NCBI GenBank assembly: GCA_017429505.1
Contig: JAFROW010000013.1
Location: 62,001-126,000, forward strand
DNA length: 64,000 nucleotides
From: Clostridia bacterium
Lineage (GTDB): Bacteria; Bacillota; Clostridia; TANB77; CAG-508
Direction of reading: 5' to 3'
Part shown: piece after piece, positions 17,265-26,240 of the stretch
Numbering within the stretch: position 1 is the stretch's first letter
Layout: each line of letters starts with the position of its first letter
Made by a program: the position numbers and the translations under genes
The notes under the pieces: model-generated
The model's database searches: none
Seen by the model: only the letters and a program-made list of their open reading frames with translations
What the model was told of the DNA's origin: nothing

Positions 17265-17897
17265 ATGCAATCTGAAGAAGAAATTTCAAATTTTCTAAAA
17301 TCTATTGAAACAAGGTGCTTTAAGACAACTAAACGTTCTTTTTTTAAAGGAGAAACAATAACTACATATCTTGAAAAACGTAATCAACTTTGTATTCTTC
17401 TAACAGGTGAAGCAGATTTAATTAGATATGATTTTAATGGTAATAAAACAATAATTGGGCAATTTTCTAATAATAGTATTTTTGGTGAAGCCCTATACCC
17501 TGCAAATACTAATAACGAACTTTTTGTGCTTGCCAAAACAAATTGTGATGTTTTGTTTTTTTCTTATGATAATCTTTGGATTAAATGTAAACAAAATTGT
17601 TCATTTCATAAAGAATTTTCTGAACAAATAAATAAATTAATTATTAGCCAAGTAGTTGAGCTAAACACAAGAATTGAGCTTCTTACAAAGAAAAACATTA
17701 GAGATAAACTCTTGTCTTATTTTGATATTTTATCTAGTAAAAAATTGAGCAAAACCATATCTATTCCTTTCACTTTTACAGATTTGGCAGATTATTTGAG
17801 TGTGGATAGAAGTGCTATGACTCGTGAACTTTCTCACCTAATTGAAGAAGGCTTTATAGAAAAAAAAGGAAAAAAAATTACTTTATTGTATGAATAA
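17265..17897 (+). CDS. Crp/Fnr family transcriptional regulator
   Basis: A 210-residue regulator. A cyclic-nucleotide-binding-like beta roll (about 15-120) contains LCILLTGEADLIRYDFNGNKTIIGQF. A dimerisation helix follows, then a winged helix (about 160-205) with recognition part TDLADYLSVDRSAMTRELSHL. No cysteine cluster of the Fnr iron-sulfur type is present: Cys residues are scattered, so the effector is not predictable. AGAGGTG lies upstream of the ATG. It is divergent from nrdD and may control it as well as itself through the palindrome at 17168. Confidence 0.88.
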   Translation: MQSEEEISNFLKSIETRCFKTTKRSFFKGETITTYLEKRNQLCILLTGEADLIRYDFNGNKTIIGQFSNNSIFGEALYPANTNNELFVLAKTNCDVLFFSYDNLWIKCKQNCSFHKEFSEQINKLIISQVVELNTRIELLTKKNIRDKLLSYFDILSSKKLSKTISIPFTFTDLADYLSVDRSAMTRELSHLIEEGFIEKKGKKITLLYE

Positions 17898-17930
17898 AAA
17901 GGCAAATTTTTAAACATCTGCCTTTTTATT
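17895..17930. terminator. Bidirectional terminator
   Basis: AAAAGGCA/TGCCTTTTT hairpin between the convergent regulator and SGNH-protein genes. It overlaps the stop codons of both and has T runs in both directions. Confidence 0.8.
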
Positions 17931-18887
17931 TTCTTCTATTTCTTTTTGAAAATTATTATATGCTTTATTCCATGCTTCAAAATTTTTATCTTCTCTGTGA
18001 TCTGGAAGTTCATTATTTTCTTTTAAATATTTCCCAAGATAGTTCGTAACTTTCATAGCTCCTGAATAATTCAAATGTTCTCCTTTTTTTTCTTGAGAAT
18101 CTTTTTTCCAATTTATTTTTAATTCATCAACTTTTAAATTAAAATCAATATATTCTATGCCTAAATCATTTGCAACTTTCTCAGTAGCATTATGTTTATC
18201 ATAATTCCAATTTGCAGGAGATGGTGAACTATACATCATAAGTTTTGCACCATTTTGATCACAATATTTTTTTATTTCTTTTAAATGTTTCAAATTATCT
18301 CCAGGAATTTTTTTAATTTTTTTGTTTTCTTTCATAAACTTTTCTTGCTTACTTTTCTTAACATTTTTTGTTTTAGTGCTAAATCTATAACCTTTATCAT
18401 TCACGATTTCTGTATATTCAGGTGTTTTATAAAAATCCTCCTTAGTTAAATTTTTCCATCTATCATGAAATTCTAAAACAGGAAAATATTTATCAACATA
18501 TTCTTTTACATGGCGCACATATCCATTTTTTGAGTATAATGTATTCGCCTCTAAAATAACAACTTTAGGCTTTTGTCTTTTGAATGCTTCATTTAAGAAA
18601 TAGTAACTATTTGAAATACGTTGTGCCGGTGTTCCGCAAATATAAGAGGTGAAACCATATTGGTTCCATAATTCTAAAGGAATATATGAATTATATGATT
18701 CACTATCTCCTAAAACCAAAACATCAATTGTATTTTTTGGCTCTGTGTATATTCCACTTGCAGGCAATTTTCTTCTTCCTATTCCTGCTTCTAAAGTATT
18801 GTTTTTTGGTACAAATATTTTTGAAAGCACTGCTAAAATTATTAAAAATATAGCAACAAAAACAATACATTTTATTGTCCTTTTCAT
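17910..18887 (-). CDS. DltD/AlgJ-like SGNH protein
   Basis: Membrane-anchored extracellular protein that partners an MBOAT acyltransferase. One N-terminal membrane helix (about 5-25), then an SGNH-like domain with the nucleophile block VLVLGDSESYNSYIP and a C-terminal GEHLNYSGAM holding the catalytic-type His. 325 residues. It is the last gene of the dlt-like locus. In DltB/DltD and AlgI/AlgJ systems this protein helps move the acyl group from the MBOAT product onto a surface polymer. Which polymer is acylated here cannot be told. Confidence 0.8.
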   Translation of the reverse strand: MKRTIKCIVFVAIFLIILAVLSKIFVPKNNTLEAGIGRRKLPASGIYTEPKNTIDVLVLGDSESYNSYIPLELWNQYGFTSYICGTPAQRISNSYYFLNEAFKRQKPKVVILEANTLYSKNGYVRHVKEYVDKYFPVLEFHDRWKNLTKEDFYKTPEYTEIVNDKGYRFSTKTKNVKKSKQEKFMKENKKIKKIPGDNLKHLKEIKKYCDQNGAKLMMYSSPSPANWNYDKHNATEKVANDLGIEYIDFNLKVDELKINWKKDSQEKKGEHLNYSGAMKVTNYLGKYLKENNELPDHREDKNFEAWNKAYNNFQKEIEENKKADV

Positions 18888-18982
18888 TCTACATCTCTCT
18901 TTCTATAAAAATACTTACTCTTTTTATACTTTTTATTATCGAATTTTTTGTGTATATTTTTAATAATGCGCGTAAGCGACCA

Positions 18983-20573
18983 TTAAAAATTCGCATACAT
19001 TGGCTGTACTGCCTCATAATTTATTCCATAAGCTCCAAATAAAAGTATTGCAAAAATAATTAAATAATAAATTGTCCATCTAATAACAATATTTTTCTTA
19101 GATATTTTTTCTCTAACACTTATATCTTTTTCATGCATTACACTTATTGCAAACACTAAAACTGTAAATATAGCAATAATAATAAAATCTTGCACATCCA
19201 TTCCAAGTTTTAGAATTGTTCCATCTTTAAATGAATTTAATGTAAAATTTGTAAACATTTTGCCAAGCATCTCAAATCCTGATGTAACTGTTGTTGCTCT
19301 AAAGAATAATTCTCCAACAAAAACAAGCAAAGTAGTCTTTATAATCTGCAATCCTTTGTACCATGCTTTTTCTCTATTTATATGCAATTTTGCACTAATC
19401 CACAAAACTGCAGGTTCAAATATTTTGCCTGATAAAATAAGCACAAAATGATACATTCCAAAAAATATAAATGTCCAAGCTGCACCATGCCAAAGTCCAT
19501 TGCAAAACCATACACAAAATAATGCGATTGCACTTGCAATTAATGGTCCATAATATTTTCCAATTTTCTTTCTAGCATTTGTTGTTAATTTTTTTAACGG
19601 CTCAGAAAGTGATAATGGATAAAATATGTAATCTCTGAAAAATGCTCCCAAAGTTATATGCCATCTTGTCCAAAATTCTGATATGTTCTTTGAGAAAAAT
19701 GGTTGTTTGAAATTTTCTGGTAATTTTATTCCAAAAATTTCTGATGTACCTATAACCATATCCATTGTTCCTGAAAAATCCATATAAAGTTGTAATGTAT
19801 AAAGCACCATTCCGGGCTAGCATAATCCCACCATCATATTTTGCATAATGTAAATATATTTCACCTATAAACCTATTTAGTCTATCTGCAATAATCATCT
19901 TTTTGATCATACCATAGCTAATTCGTAATAAACCATTTTTTAAGTTAGCATATGTAATCTTGTTTCCTTCCCATAATTGCATTGCAGTTTCTAAATATCT
20001 ACAAATTGGTCCTTCCATTATTTGTGGGAAGAATGTTAAATATAAGCTAAGTCTTGCAATATTTTTGTCTGCCTTAATTTTTTCGTGATATACATCAACC
20101 AAATATGAAACCGCCTGTAAAGAATAAAATGAAATTCCTATAGGCATTAATATTTTTGGTATTTGTAATTTGAATGGTATTTTTAGAGCTTGCAATAAAG
20201 AATTTACATTTCCTCCAATAAATCCTGTATATTTAACTACTAATAAAATACCTATATTTACTAAAACTCCAAATGTTAGTACTCTTCTTTGTTTTTTTAG
20301 ATATTCTGCTCTTATTTTCTTTTTTTGTTCTTTTTCTGCTTCTTTTAAAATTCCATTTCTTTCATTTTGTAATAGTTCAAGCCAAATTCCTATATAATGT
20401 ATTAAAAATGTAGATCCTATTACATATACAATTAATTTTTTGCTTATAGACCAGAAAAATGCATAGCTTGCAAGCAATAGCACTTTCCATCTGTGTTTTT
20501 GTGGAACTATACTATAAGCAATTATTGTTAAAGGAAGAAACATAAAAAGATATGCTACTCCAAAATATGTCAT
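18983..20573 (-). pseudogene. dltB: MBOAT acyltransferase (DltB/AlgI-like), frameshifted
   Basis: Multi-pass membrane O-acyltransferase. The 5' part (20573 down to about 19815) encodes MTYFGVAYLFMFLPL..., LMPIGISFYSLQAVSYLVDVY and FFPQIMEGPI. The 3' part in the next frame encodes QLYMDFSGTMD, EFWTRWHITLG and NGLWHGAAWTF with the catalytic His. The break lies at the GGG run 19813-19815 (CCC on the coding strand). Removing one base gives a continuous GGIMLAGMVLYTLQLYMDFSG-type join and a protein of about 529 residues, nearer AlgI than classical DltB. It is either a true mutation or an assembly error. Its neighbours are intact, which favours error. Confidence 0.85.
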
Positions 20574-20642
20574 TTTTTATCTTTCCCTTCTCTTACTACA
20601 TAATTTTTTTTATTTTAAATACCTCAAATTAAAATGATTTTT

Positions 20643-20873
20643 TTATCCTTCCTCTTGTAAACGTGTAATCATTTCCCACATAGCTTTTGCTGAATTAAAG
20701 TTATCTGGTATTATTTCTACTGTTGGTATTACTATATCAAATTCATCTTCTAGTTCTGCAACTAATGAGATAATTGCAAGTGAATCTAAATAATGCTCGT
20801 CTATTAATGTTGTGCAATTTTCGTAATCTACTCCATCTTCTATTTCTTCTAAAATTTCAATTAATTTTTCCAT
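20643..20873 (-). CDS. dltC: D-alanyl carrier protein-like acyl carrier protein
   Basis: A 76-residue acidic helical carrier protein. The phosphopantetheine attachment serine is in HYLDSLAIISLV (about residue 31), followed by the typical helix AELEDEFDIVIP. The ATG at 20873 has AAAGGG 10-12 nt upstream; an earlier ATG sits too close to that site. It lies 69 bp before the MBOAT gene. It would carry the aminoacyl group made by the ligase at 23038-24558, possibly after decarboxylation by the enzyme at 21408-22592. Confidence 0.88.
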   Translation of the reverse strand: MEKLIEILEEIEDGVDYENCTTLIDEHYLDSLAIISLVAELEDEFDIVIPTVEIIPDNFNSAKAMWEMITRLQEEG

Positions 20874-21084
20874 AATTAATAACATCCCTTTCTTTGAAAA
20901 TACAAAATTTGATAAAAATAATCTATTGTAAATTGTTTTTCAAACATTTTTGATGCCAACAATCTACTGCAAATTATTTTTCAAACTTCCTCTCCTTTTT
21001 TTTAATCATAAATTTTAATCCTAAATCTATTATACAATACACTTCAAAAGCGAGTTTTTCTTAAATAAATATATTATCTTTTCG

Positions 21085-21279
21085 AAAAAATTTCTACGCA
21101 CCCCTTTTTTTGGAACAAGCATGAGGATTTACGACAATCTATTTTTAGCACAATTTTTGTCTTAAATCTTATATTTATTTAAAAATGTTTTTATTTTTCA
21201 ACCTAATTGTTTTCAGTGGTATTTTTTTATTATGTATCAAGCGTCTTGTTTGGTCGCAATTTTTGCGTAGAAATTTTTT
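21085..21279. repeat. ~196-bp inverted-terminal-repeat element, copy 1
   Basis: Ends AAAAAATTTCTACGCA and TGCGTAGAAATTTTTT form perfect 16-bp inverted repeats, 195 bp overall. The interior shares GAGGATT...AATCTATTTTTAGC with copy 2 (35440-35636); copy 3 is at 58845-59040. The rest of the 20874-21407 gap is AT-rich with no gene seen. Confidence 0.75.
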
Positions 21280-21407
21280 TATTTAATATATATTCTTTGC
21301 TCTTATTTATATATTATCTGTATATTGAATAATACTTTTTCAATATATTTAATATAATATTTTGACTTGCTTTATACATAAATTTTATATTTATCTTATG
21401 TTCATCT

Positions 21408-22592
21408 TTAATTGATGTAATAGTTTGCCTGGTTCAAACTATATGTCTTATACGCTTTTCTTACTAGTTTAAGTTCTCCAACTTTAAGTAAGGCAACTTC
21501 TGGCAATTCTCTACTTAAAAATAGTGAAATTCCTTCTGTCATGCAATAAGCTCCTGTATTTTTGAATATAAAAACATCTCCTACTTGCAAGTTACTTACA
21601 GGATATTGTTTTATAATTATATCATTTACTGTACAAAGTGAGCCCATAAGATTCCACTCTTGTGTACTCTTGTTATCTCTCGATGGATATATTTCAAGAT
21701 GAGGAAACTTCATTGCCATTGTTTGTCCGTAATAAACTAAGTGATGAATTCCTCCATCTAGTATAGCATAATTCTGACACTTATTTGTCTTTTTGTCAAC
21801 TACTTTTGTTAAATAATACCCACAAGAAGCTGCAATACTTCTTCCTAGCTCAATAACTATTTTACCACTATATTTCATATTGTCAATTCCGTTAGAGAAT
21901 TCTTTTAAAAATTCTACTTCATCAAATTCTTCTCCTTGGAAATAATGTACAGGAAAACCTGTTCCAAATTCAAGTTCTTTAGATATAAAACCATATTTTT
22001 CTTCTAGTCTTGCTAAGAACTCATCTAAATAATCTATTTCTTTTTGGAGTCTTTTGTTTGTTCTTTTTTGAGTTCCTGAAAAGTACTGAATTCCTTCAAA
22101 AATCAAATTTGTATAAGAATCTTTTTTTGCTATAGCTTCTTCTATATCTTCTTCATTTATTCCAAACTGATTTCCACTTGTAAGTCTTAGTAAAACATTT
22201 AGTTTTACATTATATTTTTTTGAAAGTTCATCTAAAAGCTTTAATTGCTCTTGCGACTCAACTGTGTATCTTCCAATTTTTGGATTTGTAGTAATCATGT
22301 GCTCTATTACACTTGGAGTTTTATACACTCCAGAAATAACTATCTTTTCAGGTGTAATTTCTGATTCTTCACAAATGCTGTATTCCCCTGGAGAACATAC
22401 TTCAAACCTGTCTACATCATCATTTATTTCTTTTACAATAAATGTATTTGCTTTTATGGCATAACAAAGTTCAAGCCTTTTTGTTAAATTTTCTCTTAAA
22501 AATTTAATTCTTTGCTTTAGCTTGTCTATGTCAAATACATAAATTGGGGTTTCGTGATTTTTTAAAATATTTTCTATAATCTCTTGTTTCAT
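21408..22592 (-). CDS. Fold-type III PLP decarboxylase (BtrK/LysA-like)
   Basis: PLP-dependent decarboxylase of the alanine-racemase fold, 394 residues. The PLP lysine is in ELCYAIKANT. Other active-site motifs are GIQYFSGTQ (in place of the LysA HIGSQ), FGTGFP, VIELGRSIAA and the catalytic Cys in MGSLCTVNDI. The FSGTQ and LCT patterns recall BtrK and the exosortase-associated decarboxylases rather than diaminopimelate decarboxylase. BtrK decarboxylates an amino acid while it is bound to a carrier protein. Here the gene sits between a carrier protein and an amino-acid-activating ligase, which suggests the same kind of substrate. GAAAGGA precedes the ATG. Substrate is inferred. Confidence 0.8.
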   Translation of the reverse strand: MKQEIIENILKNHETPIYVFDIDKLKQRIKFLRENLTKRLELCYAIKANTFIVKEINDDVDRFEVCSPGEYSICEESEITPEKIVISGVYKTPSVIEHMITTNPKIGRYTVESQEQLKLLDELSKKYNVKLNVLLRLTSGNQFGINEEDIEEAIAKKDSYTNLIFEGIQYFSGTQKRTNKRLQKEIDYLDEFLARLEEKYGFISKELEFGTGFPVHYFQGEEFDEVEFLKEFSNGIDNMKYSGKIVIELGRSIAASCGYYLTKVVDKKTNKCQNYAILDGGIHHLVYYGQTMAMKFPHLEIYPSRDNKSTQEWNLMGSLCTVNDIIIKQYPVSNLQVGDVFIFKNTGAYCMTEGISLFLSRELPEVALLKVGELKLVRKAYKTYSLNQANYYIN

Positions 22593-22768
22593 ATCTATTC
22601 CTTTCTTTTTATTACTTTAAAATTATTGTTTTCTAGTAGCCTCTGCCCTCAGTTGTATTACGTAACAATTTGACATAATAATAATATGCTATAATAAAAT
22701 CAACTAAAGTTGCGCTCAAGTAGCGCTTTCAGAAACCCACATATGGGTTGATACGGAGGAAAGAAAAA

Positions 22769-22990
22769 ATGATTACACTTATACTTTTAATTTCAGGAAC
22801 AGTTTTCATACTGGCAGGAGCAGCTTGTCTTTTAATTGAAGGACTCAATATTTTATTTGACGTTCTTCATTATGAAAATAACAATGTTGATAAAATATTG
22901 AACCTTCTTTTAAAAATTGCCATGATGTTAGTGGCATTTTCTGTTGCTATTTTTCTCATCTTTTACGTATTCGAGGCTTTTATCGCCTAG
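22769..22990 (+). CDS. Small two-helix membrane protein
   Basis: A 73-residue protein of unknown family with two hydrophobic helices (about 2-27 and 45-68) joined by a short loop HYENNNVDKIL. The ATG at 22769 follows CGGAGGAAAG; the earlier in-frame ATG lacks a site. It is the only plus-strand gene inside the otherwise minus-strand dlt-like locus. The 55 bp upstream contain short hairpins (GCGCT/AGCGC, AACCCA/TGGGTT), and a strong terminator ends the unit. Function not known. Confidence 0.65.
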   Translation: MITLILLISGTVFILAGAACLLIEGLNILFDVLHYENNNVDKILNLLLKIAMMLVAFSVAIFLIFYVFEAFIA

Positions 22991-22997
22991 TAAGGAA

Positions 22998-23039
22998 GAT
23001 CCCCCCTTTGGTGCAATGCACTATTGGGGTGGATTTTTT
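22998..23039 (+). terminator. Terminator of the small membrane protein gene
   Basis: GATCC-CCCC hairpin with GGGG-TGGAT and a T6 tail. It reaches the stop codon of the convergent ligase gene. Confidence 0.85.
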
Positions 23040-24558
23040 ATTTTTTTAGACTCAATGCCAACTCTTTCCTATCAATCTTCCCATTTTTAGTAATTGGAAA
23101 TTTTTCAATTTGAGTAATCTTATTTGGCACCATAAATACTGGTAAATTATCTCTTAAATACTTTATAACGTCTTCTTTCTGAGAGTTTCCAACATAAAAT
23201 CCATATAGTTTTCCTTTTTGCTCATTAAAAATACAGCAGCCTCTTTCAACTCCTTCTACTTTTTCCATTGCTCTTTCTATTTCTTCAAGCTCAATTCTGT
23301 GTCCCATATGTTTTATTTGAAAATCTTTTCTTCCCATAAAAACAATTTCGCCATCTTTGTTATATGCTCCTAAATCACCTGTTTTATATATTAAGTCTAT
23401 ATATTTATCATTTAAAGGATTTTGCACAAAATTTGAAGAAGTTTGCTCTTTGTTATTAAAATAACCTAATGCTAAACATGTTCCTTTTACACAGATTTCA
23501 CCTGTTACATTTTCATTTGTAACTAATTTATCATTTTCATCTAACAAAAATACTTGCTCATTTGGAAATGGTTTTCCTGCTGGAATTTTTTCATAGTTTA
23601 AATTTTTGTCTACTATATGATATGTACAATTACATGTGATTTCTGTAGGTCCATATAAATTAACAAACATTGCATTTGGCAAATGTTCTATCCATTGCTT
23701 TAAATGCTTAATTGGCATTACTTCTCCACTAAACATTACCTTATTTACTGTCTCTGGTGTTTTGTAATCTAAGGCATGGAAAGTAGTAATTAAGCAAAGT
23801 GCAGAAACTGCCCAAATAAGAGTCGTGACTTTGTTGTTACAAATATAGTCAAGTAATTCTGCAGGTAGAGAAAATAGTCTTTTAGGAATTATAACAAGTG
23901 TAGCACCTTTCGCAATACTTGAATATATATCTTTTACAGATACATCAAAATCAAATGGTGCTTGATTTCCTATTATGTCATTTTCTGTTATATTAAAAAT
24001 CTCTGTAAAATTATCTATAAAATCAATTACAGATCTATTTCCAACCAATACTCCTTTTGGCACACCTGTTGAACCTGATGTAAAATTCGCATATAGTGGG
24101 TCTAAGTCAAGTACACCCTCTCTTATTTCTTTTATTTTTTCTTCATCTATTTCAGTGTTTCTTAAATCTTCTATATATAAAATGTTTTCTTTGTTTATAA
24201 GTTCCAAAGCTTTTTCTTCATGAGCTTTATCTGTAACAATGTTTTTTGCACCTAAAACATTTACAATATGTTCTAGTCTTACTTTTGGTAAATCAGGATT
24301 TAGTAAAACATAAAAACAACCTGCATATACTGCTCCAAAAAAACATGCTAAGGTGTCTTTTCCTTTTTCCATTAAAACTGGCACAGGATTTCTTGGTGCA
24401 AAATATTTGGTTAGCCCTGATCCGATCTTTTTACTTAAATTTGCTAATTCTTTATATGTATATTTTCCGTTTTCATCTATTACTGCGATTTTTTCACTAT
24501 TTTTATTTGTACTATTTTCTAGATATTCTAATACTGTTTTCATTTTATATATTTGCAT
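23038..24558 (-). CDS. dltA: Amino acid adenylating ligase (DltA-like)
   Basis: ANL-superfamily enzyme that adenylates an amino acid and loads it on a carrier protein. 506 residues. Core motifs are YANFTSGSTGVPKGV (A3), PFDFDVSVKD (A4, with the Asp that holds the alpha-amino group), NLYGPTE (A5), YKTGDLG (A7) and the C-terminal lysine motif ITKNGKIDRKEL (A10). DltA charges DltC with D-alanine; the presence of a decarboxylase next door means another amino acid may be used here. An alternative ATG lies at 24543. AAAGG is close to both starts, so the exact start is unsure. Confidence 0.85.
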   Translation of the reverse strand: MQIYKMKTVLEYLENSTNKNSEKIAVIDENGKYTYKELANLSKKIGSGLTKYFAPRNPVPVLMEKGKDTLACFFGAVYAGCFYVLLNPDLPKVRLEHIVNVLGAKNIVTDKAHEEKALELINKENILYIEDLRNTEIDEEKIKEIREGVLDLDPLYANFTSGSTGVPKGVLVGNRSVIDFIDNFTEIFNITENDIIGNQAPFDFDVSVKDIYSSIAKGATLVIIPKRLFSLPAELLDYICNNKVTTLIWAVSALCLITTFHALDYKTPETVNKVMFSGEVMPIKHLKQWIEHLPNAMFVNLYGPTEITCNCTYHIVDKNLNYEKIPAGKPFPNEQVFLLDENDKLVTNENVTGEICVKGTCLALGYFNNKEQTSSNFVQNPLNDKYIDLIYKTGDLGAYNKDGEIVFMGRKDFQIKHMGHRIELEEIERAMEKVEGVERGCCIFNEQKGKLYGFYVGNSQKEDVIKYLRDNLPVFMVPNKITQIEKFPITKNGKIDRKELALSLKK

Positions 24559-24625
24559 TCCTTTCGTTCATAACACCATATTTGTGAACTTTCAAAGTAA
24601 TCTACACAATGTGGTGAATATTGAT

Positions 24626-25339
24626 TTATTTAATTTTTATGAGATCTTTAATCACTTCCCCTGCAACAATTAGTCCTGCAACAGAAGGCACAAAAGAAAT
24701 ACTCCCAGGAATCTGTTTATTTGTTTCTTCATCAAAAAGATTAGTTTTTATAGGCTCTTCTTTAGAATAAACCACTTTCAAACTTTCTATTCCTCTTTGT
24801 TTTAGTTCTTTTCTCATAACTTTTGCAAGAGGACATATACTTGTTTTGTATATATCTTCTACTTCAAATTTTGTAGGATCTAATTTATTACCTGTTCCCA
24901 TACATGAAATAACAGGAATATTGTGCTTTTTCGCTCTTACAATAATTTCTATCTTCGCCGTTATAGTATCTACACAATCTATAACATAATCTATTTTTTC
25001 GTCAAAAAAATCTATACTTTCTGGCATAAAAAATTCTTTACGAATTTCTACCTTTGCATTTGGATTTATATCTAAAATTCTTTGTTTGCTGGCTTCTACC
25101 TTTGGCATTTCTATTGTTTTATAAGTTGCAATTATTTGTCTATTTATATTTGTTTCATCAACCACGTCTTTATCTATTAAAATAAAATTTCCAACTCCAG
25201 CTCTTGTTAATCCTTCTACAACATAAGAACCAACTCCACCTATTCCAAATACTGCAACTTTTGAATTTTGGAGTTTTTCTATTCCTTCTTTTCCAATTAA
25301 AACTTCAGTTCTTGAAAACTGGCTTTTCAATATTCTCAC
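24626..25339 (-). CDS. tcdA: tRNA threonylcarbamoyladenosine dehydratase
   Basis: ThiF/E1-like enzyme that cyclises t6A37 of tRNA to ct6A using ATP. The nucleotide loop GIGGVGSYVVEGLTRAGVG is at about residues 31-50. Then come DETNINRQI, DCVDTITAK and a C-terminal part with SICPLAKVMRKELK. Length 237 is typical. The annotated start is GTG; a TTG at 25330 giving MKSQFSRTEVLIG matches the family N-terminus equally well. Standalone gene upstream of the dlt-like ligase, not obviously linked to it. Confidence 0.92.
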   Translation of the reverse strand: MRILKSQFSRTEVLIGKEGIEKLQNSKVAVFGIGGVGSYVVEGLTRAGVGNFILIDKDVVDETNINRQIIATYKTIEMPKVEASKQRILDINPNAKVEIRKEFFMPESIDFFDEKIDYVIDCVDTITAKIEIIVRAKKHNIPVISCMGTGNKLDPTKFEVEDIYKTSICPLAKVMRKELKQRGIESLKVVYSKEEPIKTNLFDEETNKQIPGSISFVPSVAGLIVAGEVIKDLIKIK

Positions 25340-25395
25340 TTCTTTCTACTATGTTATTATTTTACTACAATATTGTTATAAATGCAATAGATTTT

Positions 25396-25435
25396 AAAAA
25401 ACTCTAAACGCCAAAATTAGCATTTAGAGTTTTTA
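25396..25435. terminator. Terminator downstream of rpsR
   Basis: AAAACTCTAAA/TTTAGAGTTTT hairpin with a T run on the minus strand, 30 bp after the rpsR stop. Symmetric enough to act both ways. Confidence 0.8.
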
Positions 25436-25461
25436 ATATTATAAAATTCATGAATAACATA

Positions 25462-25746
25462 TTATTCAGCTGTATAAGGTAATACAGCGATTTGTCTAGC
25501 TCTTTTTATAGCTAGAGTAATGTCTCTTTGATGTTTTGCACATGCCCCTGTTGTTCTTCTAGGTAATATTTTACCTTTATCATTAACAAATTTTTTCATA
25601 CAATCGAAGTTTTTATAATCTAAAACAAAATTTGTATCTCCACATAAAGGACATACTTTTTTTCTTTGCTTTCTTAATCTTGGATTGTAGTCTTCATCAT
25701 AATTTTTATTATTTCTATTATTTCTTTTATTTTTCTTGTCTGCCAT
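25462..25746 (-). CDS. rpsR: 30S ribosomal protein S18
   Basis: Small-subunit protein that pairs with S6. 94 residues with a basic Asn/Lys/Arg-rich N-terminal tail, then [17 protein letters not shown] and [25 protein letters not shown]. The Cys pair with later Cys/His could bind zinc. Last gene of the conserved rpsF-ssb-rpsR operon, 26 bp after ssb. Confidence 0.97.
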   Translation of the reverse strand: MADKKNKRNNRNNKNYDEDYNPRLRKQRKKVCPLCGDTNFVLDYKNFDCMKKFVNDKGKILPRRTTGACAKHQRDITLAIKRARQIAVLPYTAE

Positions 25747-25772
25747 TTATTTCACCCCTTATTCTAAATATT

Positions 25773-26216
25773 TTAGAATGGTAAATCATCACTTGCAGAT
25801 ACTTCAAAATCAGAACCTGCTCCTGAATCTCCTTCCATTCCACCTGGCATTGTTGAGCCGAAAGCATTATCAAATGCAGCACTTGAACCTTCTCCATCTC
25901 TTTTGCTATCTGCAAAATATGTTTCTTCTGCTACAACTTCTGTTATATAATGTCTTCCTTTATCATCATCCCAAGTTCTTGTTTGTAGTCTTCCAATGAC
26001 TCCTACTTGTTGACCTTTTTTAAAGTACTTGCTACAAAATTCTCCAGTTTTTCCCCATGCTACTACATTGAAGAAATCTGCTTGTCTTTCCTCTCCTTGT
26101 CTTACAAATCTTCTATTTACAGCTAATGCAAATGAAGCTACTAATGTGTTTGAAGTTTGAGTATATCTAACTTCTGGATCCTTTGTTAATCTTCCCATTA
26201 AAATTACTTTATTCAT
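25773..26216 (-). CDS. ssb: Single-stranded DNA-binding protein
   Basis: Homotetrameric OB-fold protein for replication and repair. 147 residues: OB domain to about residue 105 (MNKVILMGRLTKDPEVRYTQ), a Gly/Ser-rich linker, and the acidic C-terminal tip DDLPF that docks partner proteins. Middle gene of rpsF-ssb-rpsR. A palindromic repeat separates it from rpsF. Confidence 0.97.
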   Translation of the reverse strand: MNKVILMGRLTKDPEVRYTQTSNTLVASFALAVNRRFVRQGEERQADFFNVVAWGKTGEFCSKYFKKGQQVGVIGRLQTRTWDDDKGRHYITEVVAEETYFADSKRDGEGSSAAFDNAFGSTMPGGMEGDSGAGSDFEVSASDDLPF

Positions 26217-26240
26217 TTTTTATCACATACCTTTCTTTAT

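Noticed and set aside
21408..22592. Diaminopimelate decarboxylase for lysine synthesis
   Set aside because: The HIGSQ region is replaced by FSGTQ, no lysine-pathway genes are adjacent, and the context is a carrier-protein locus. Not excluded, but less likely.
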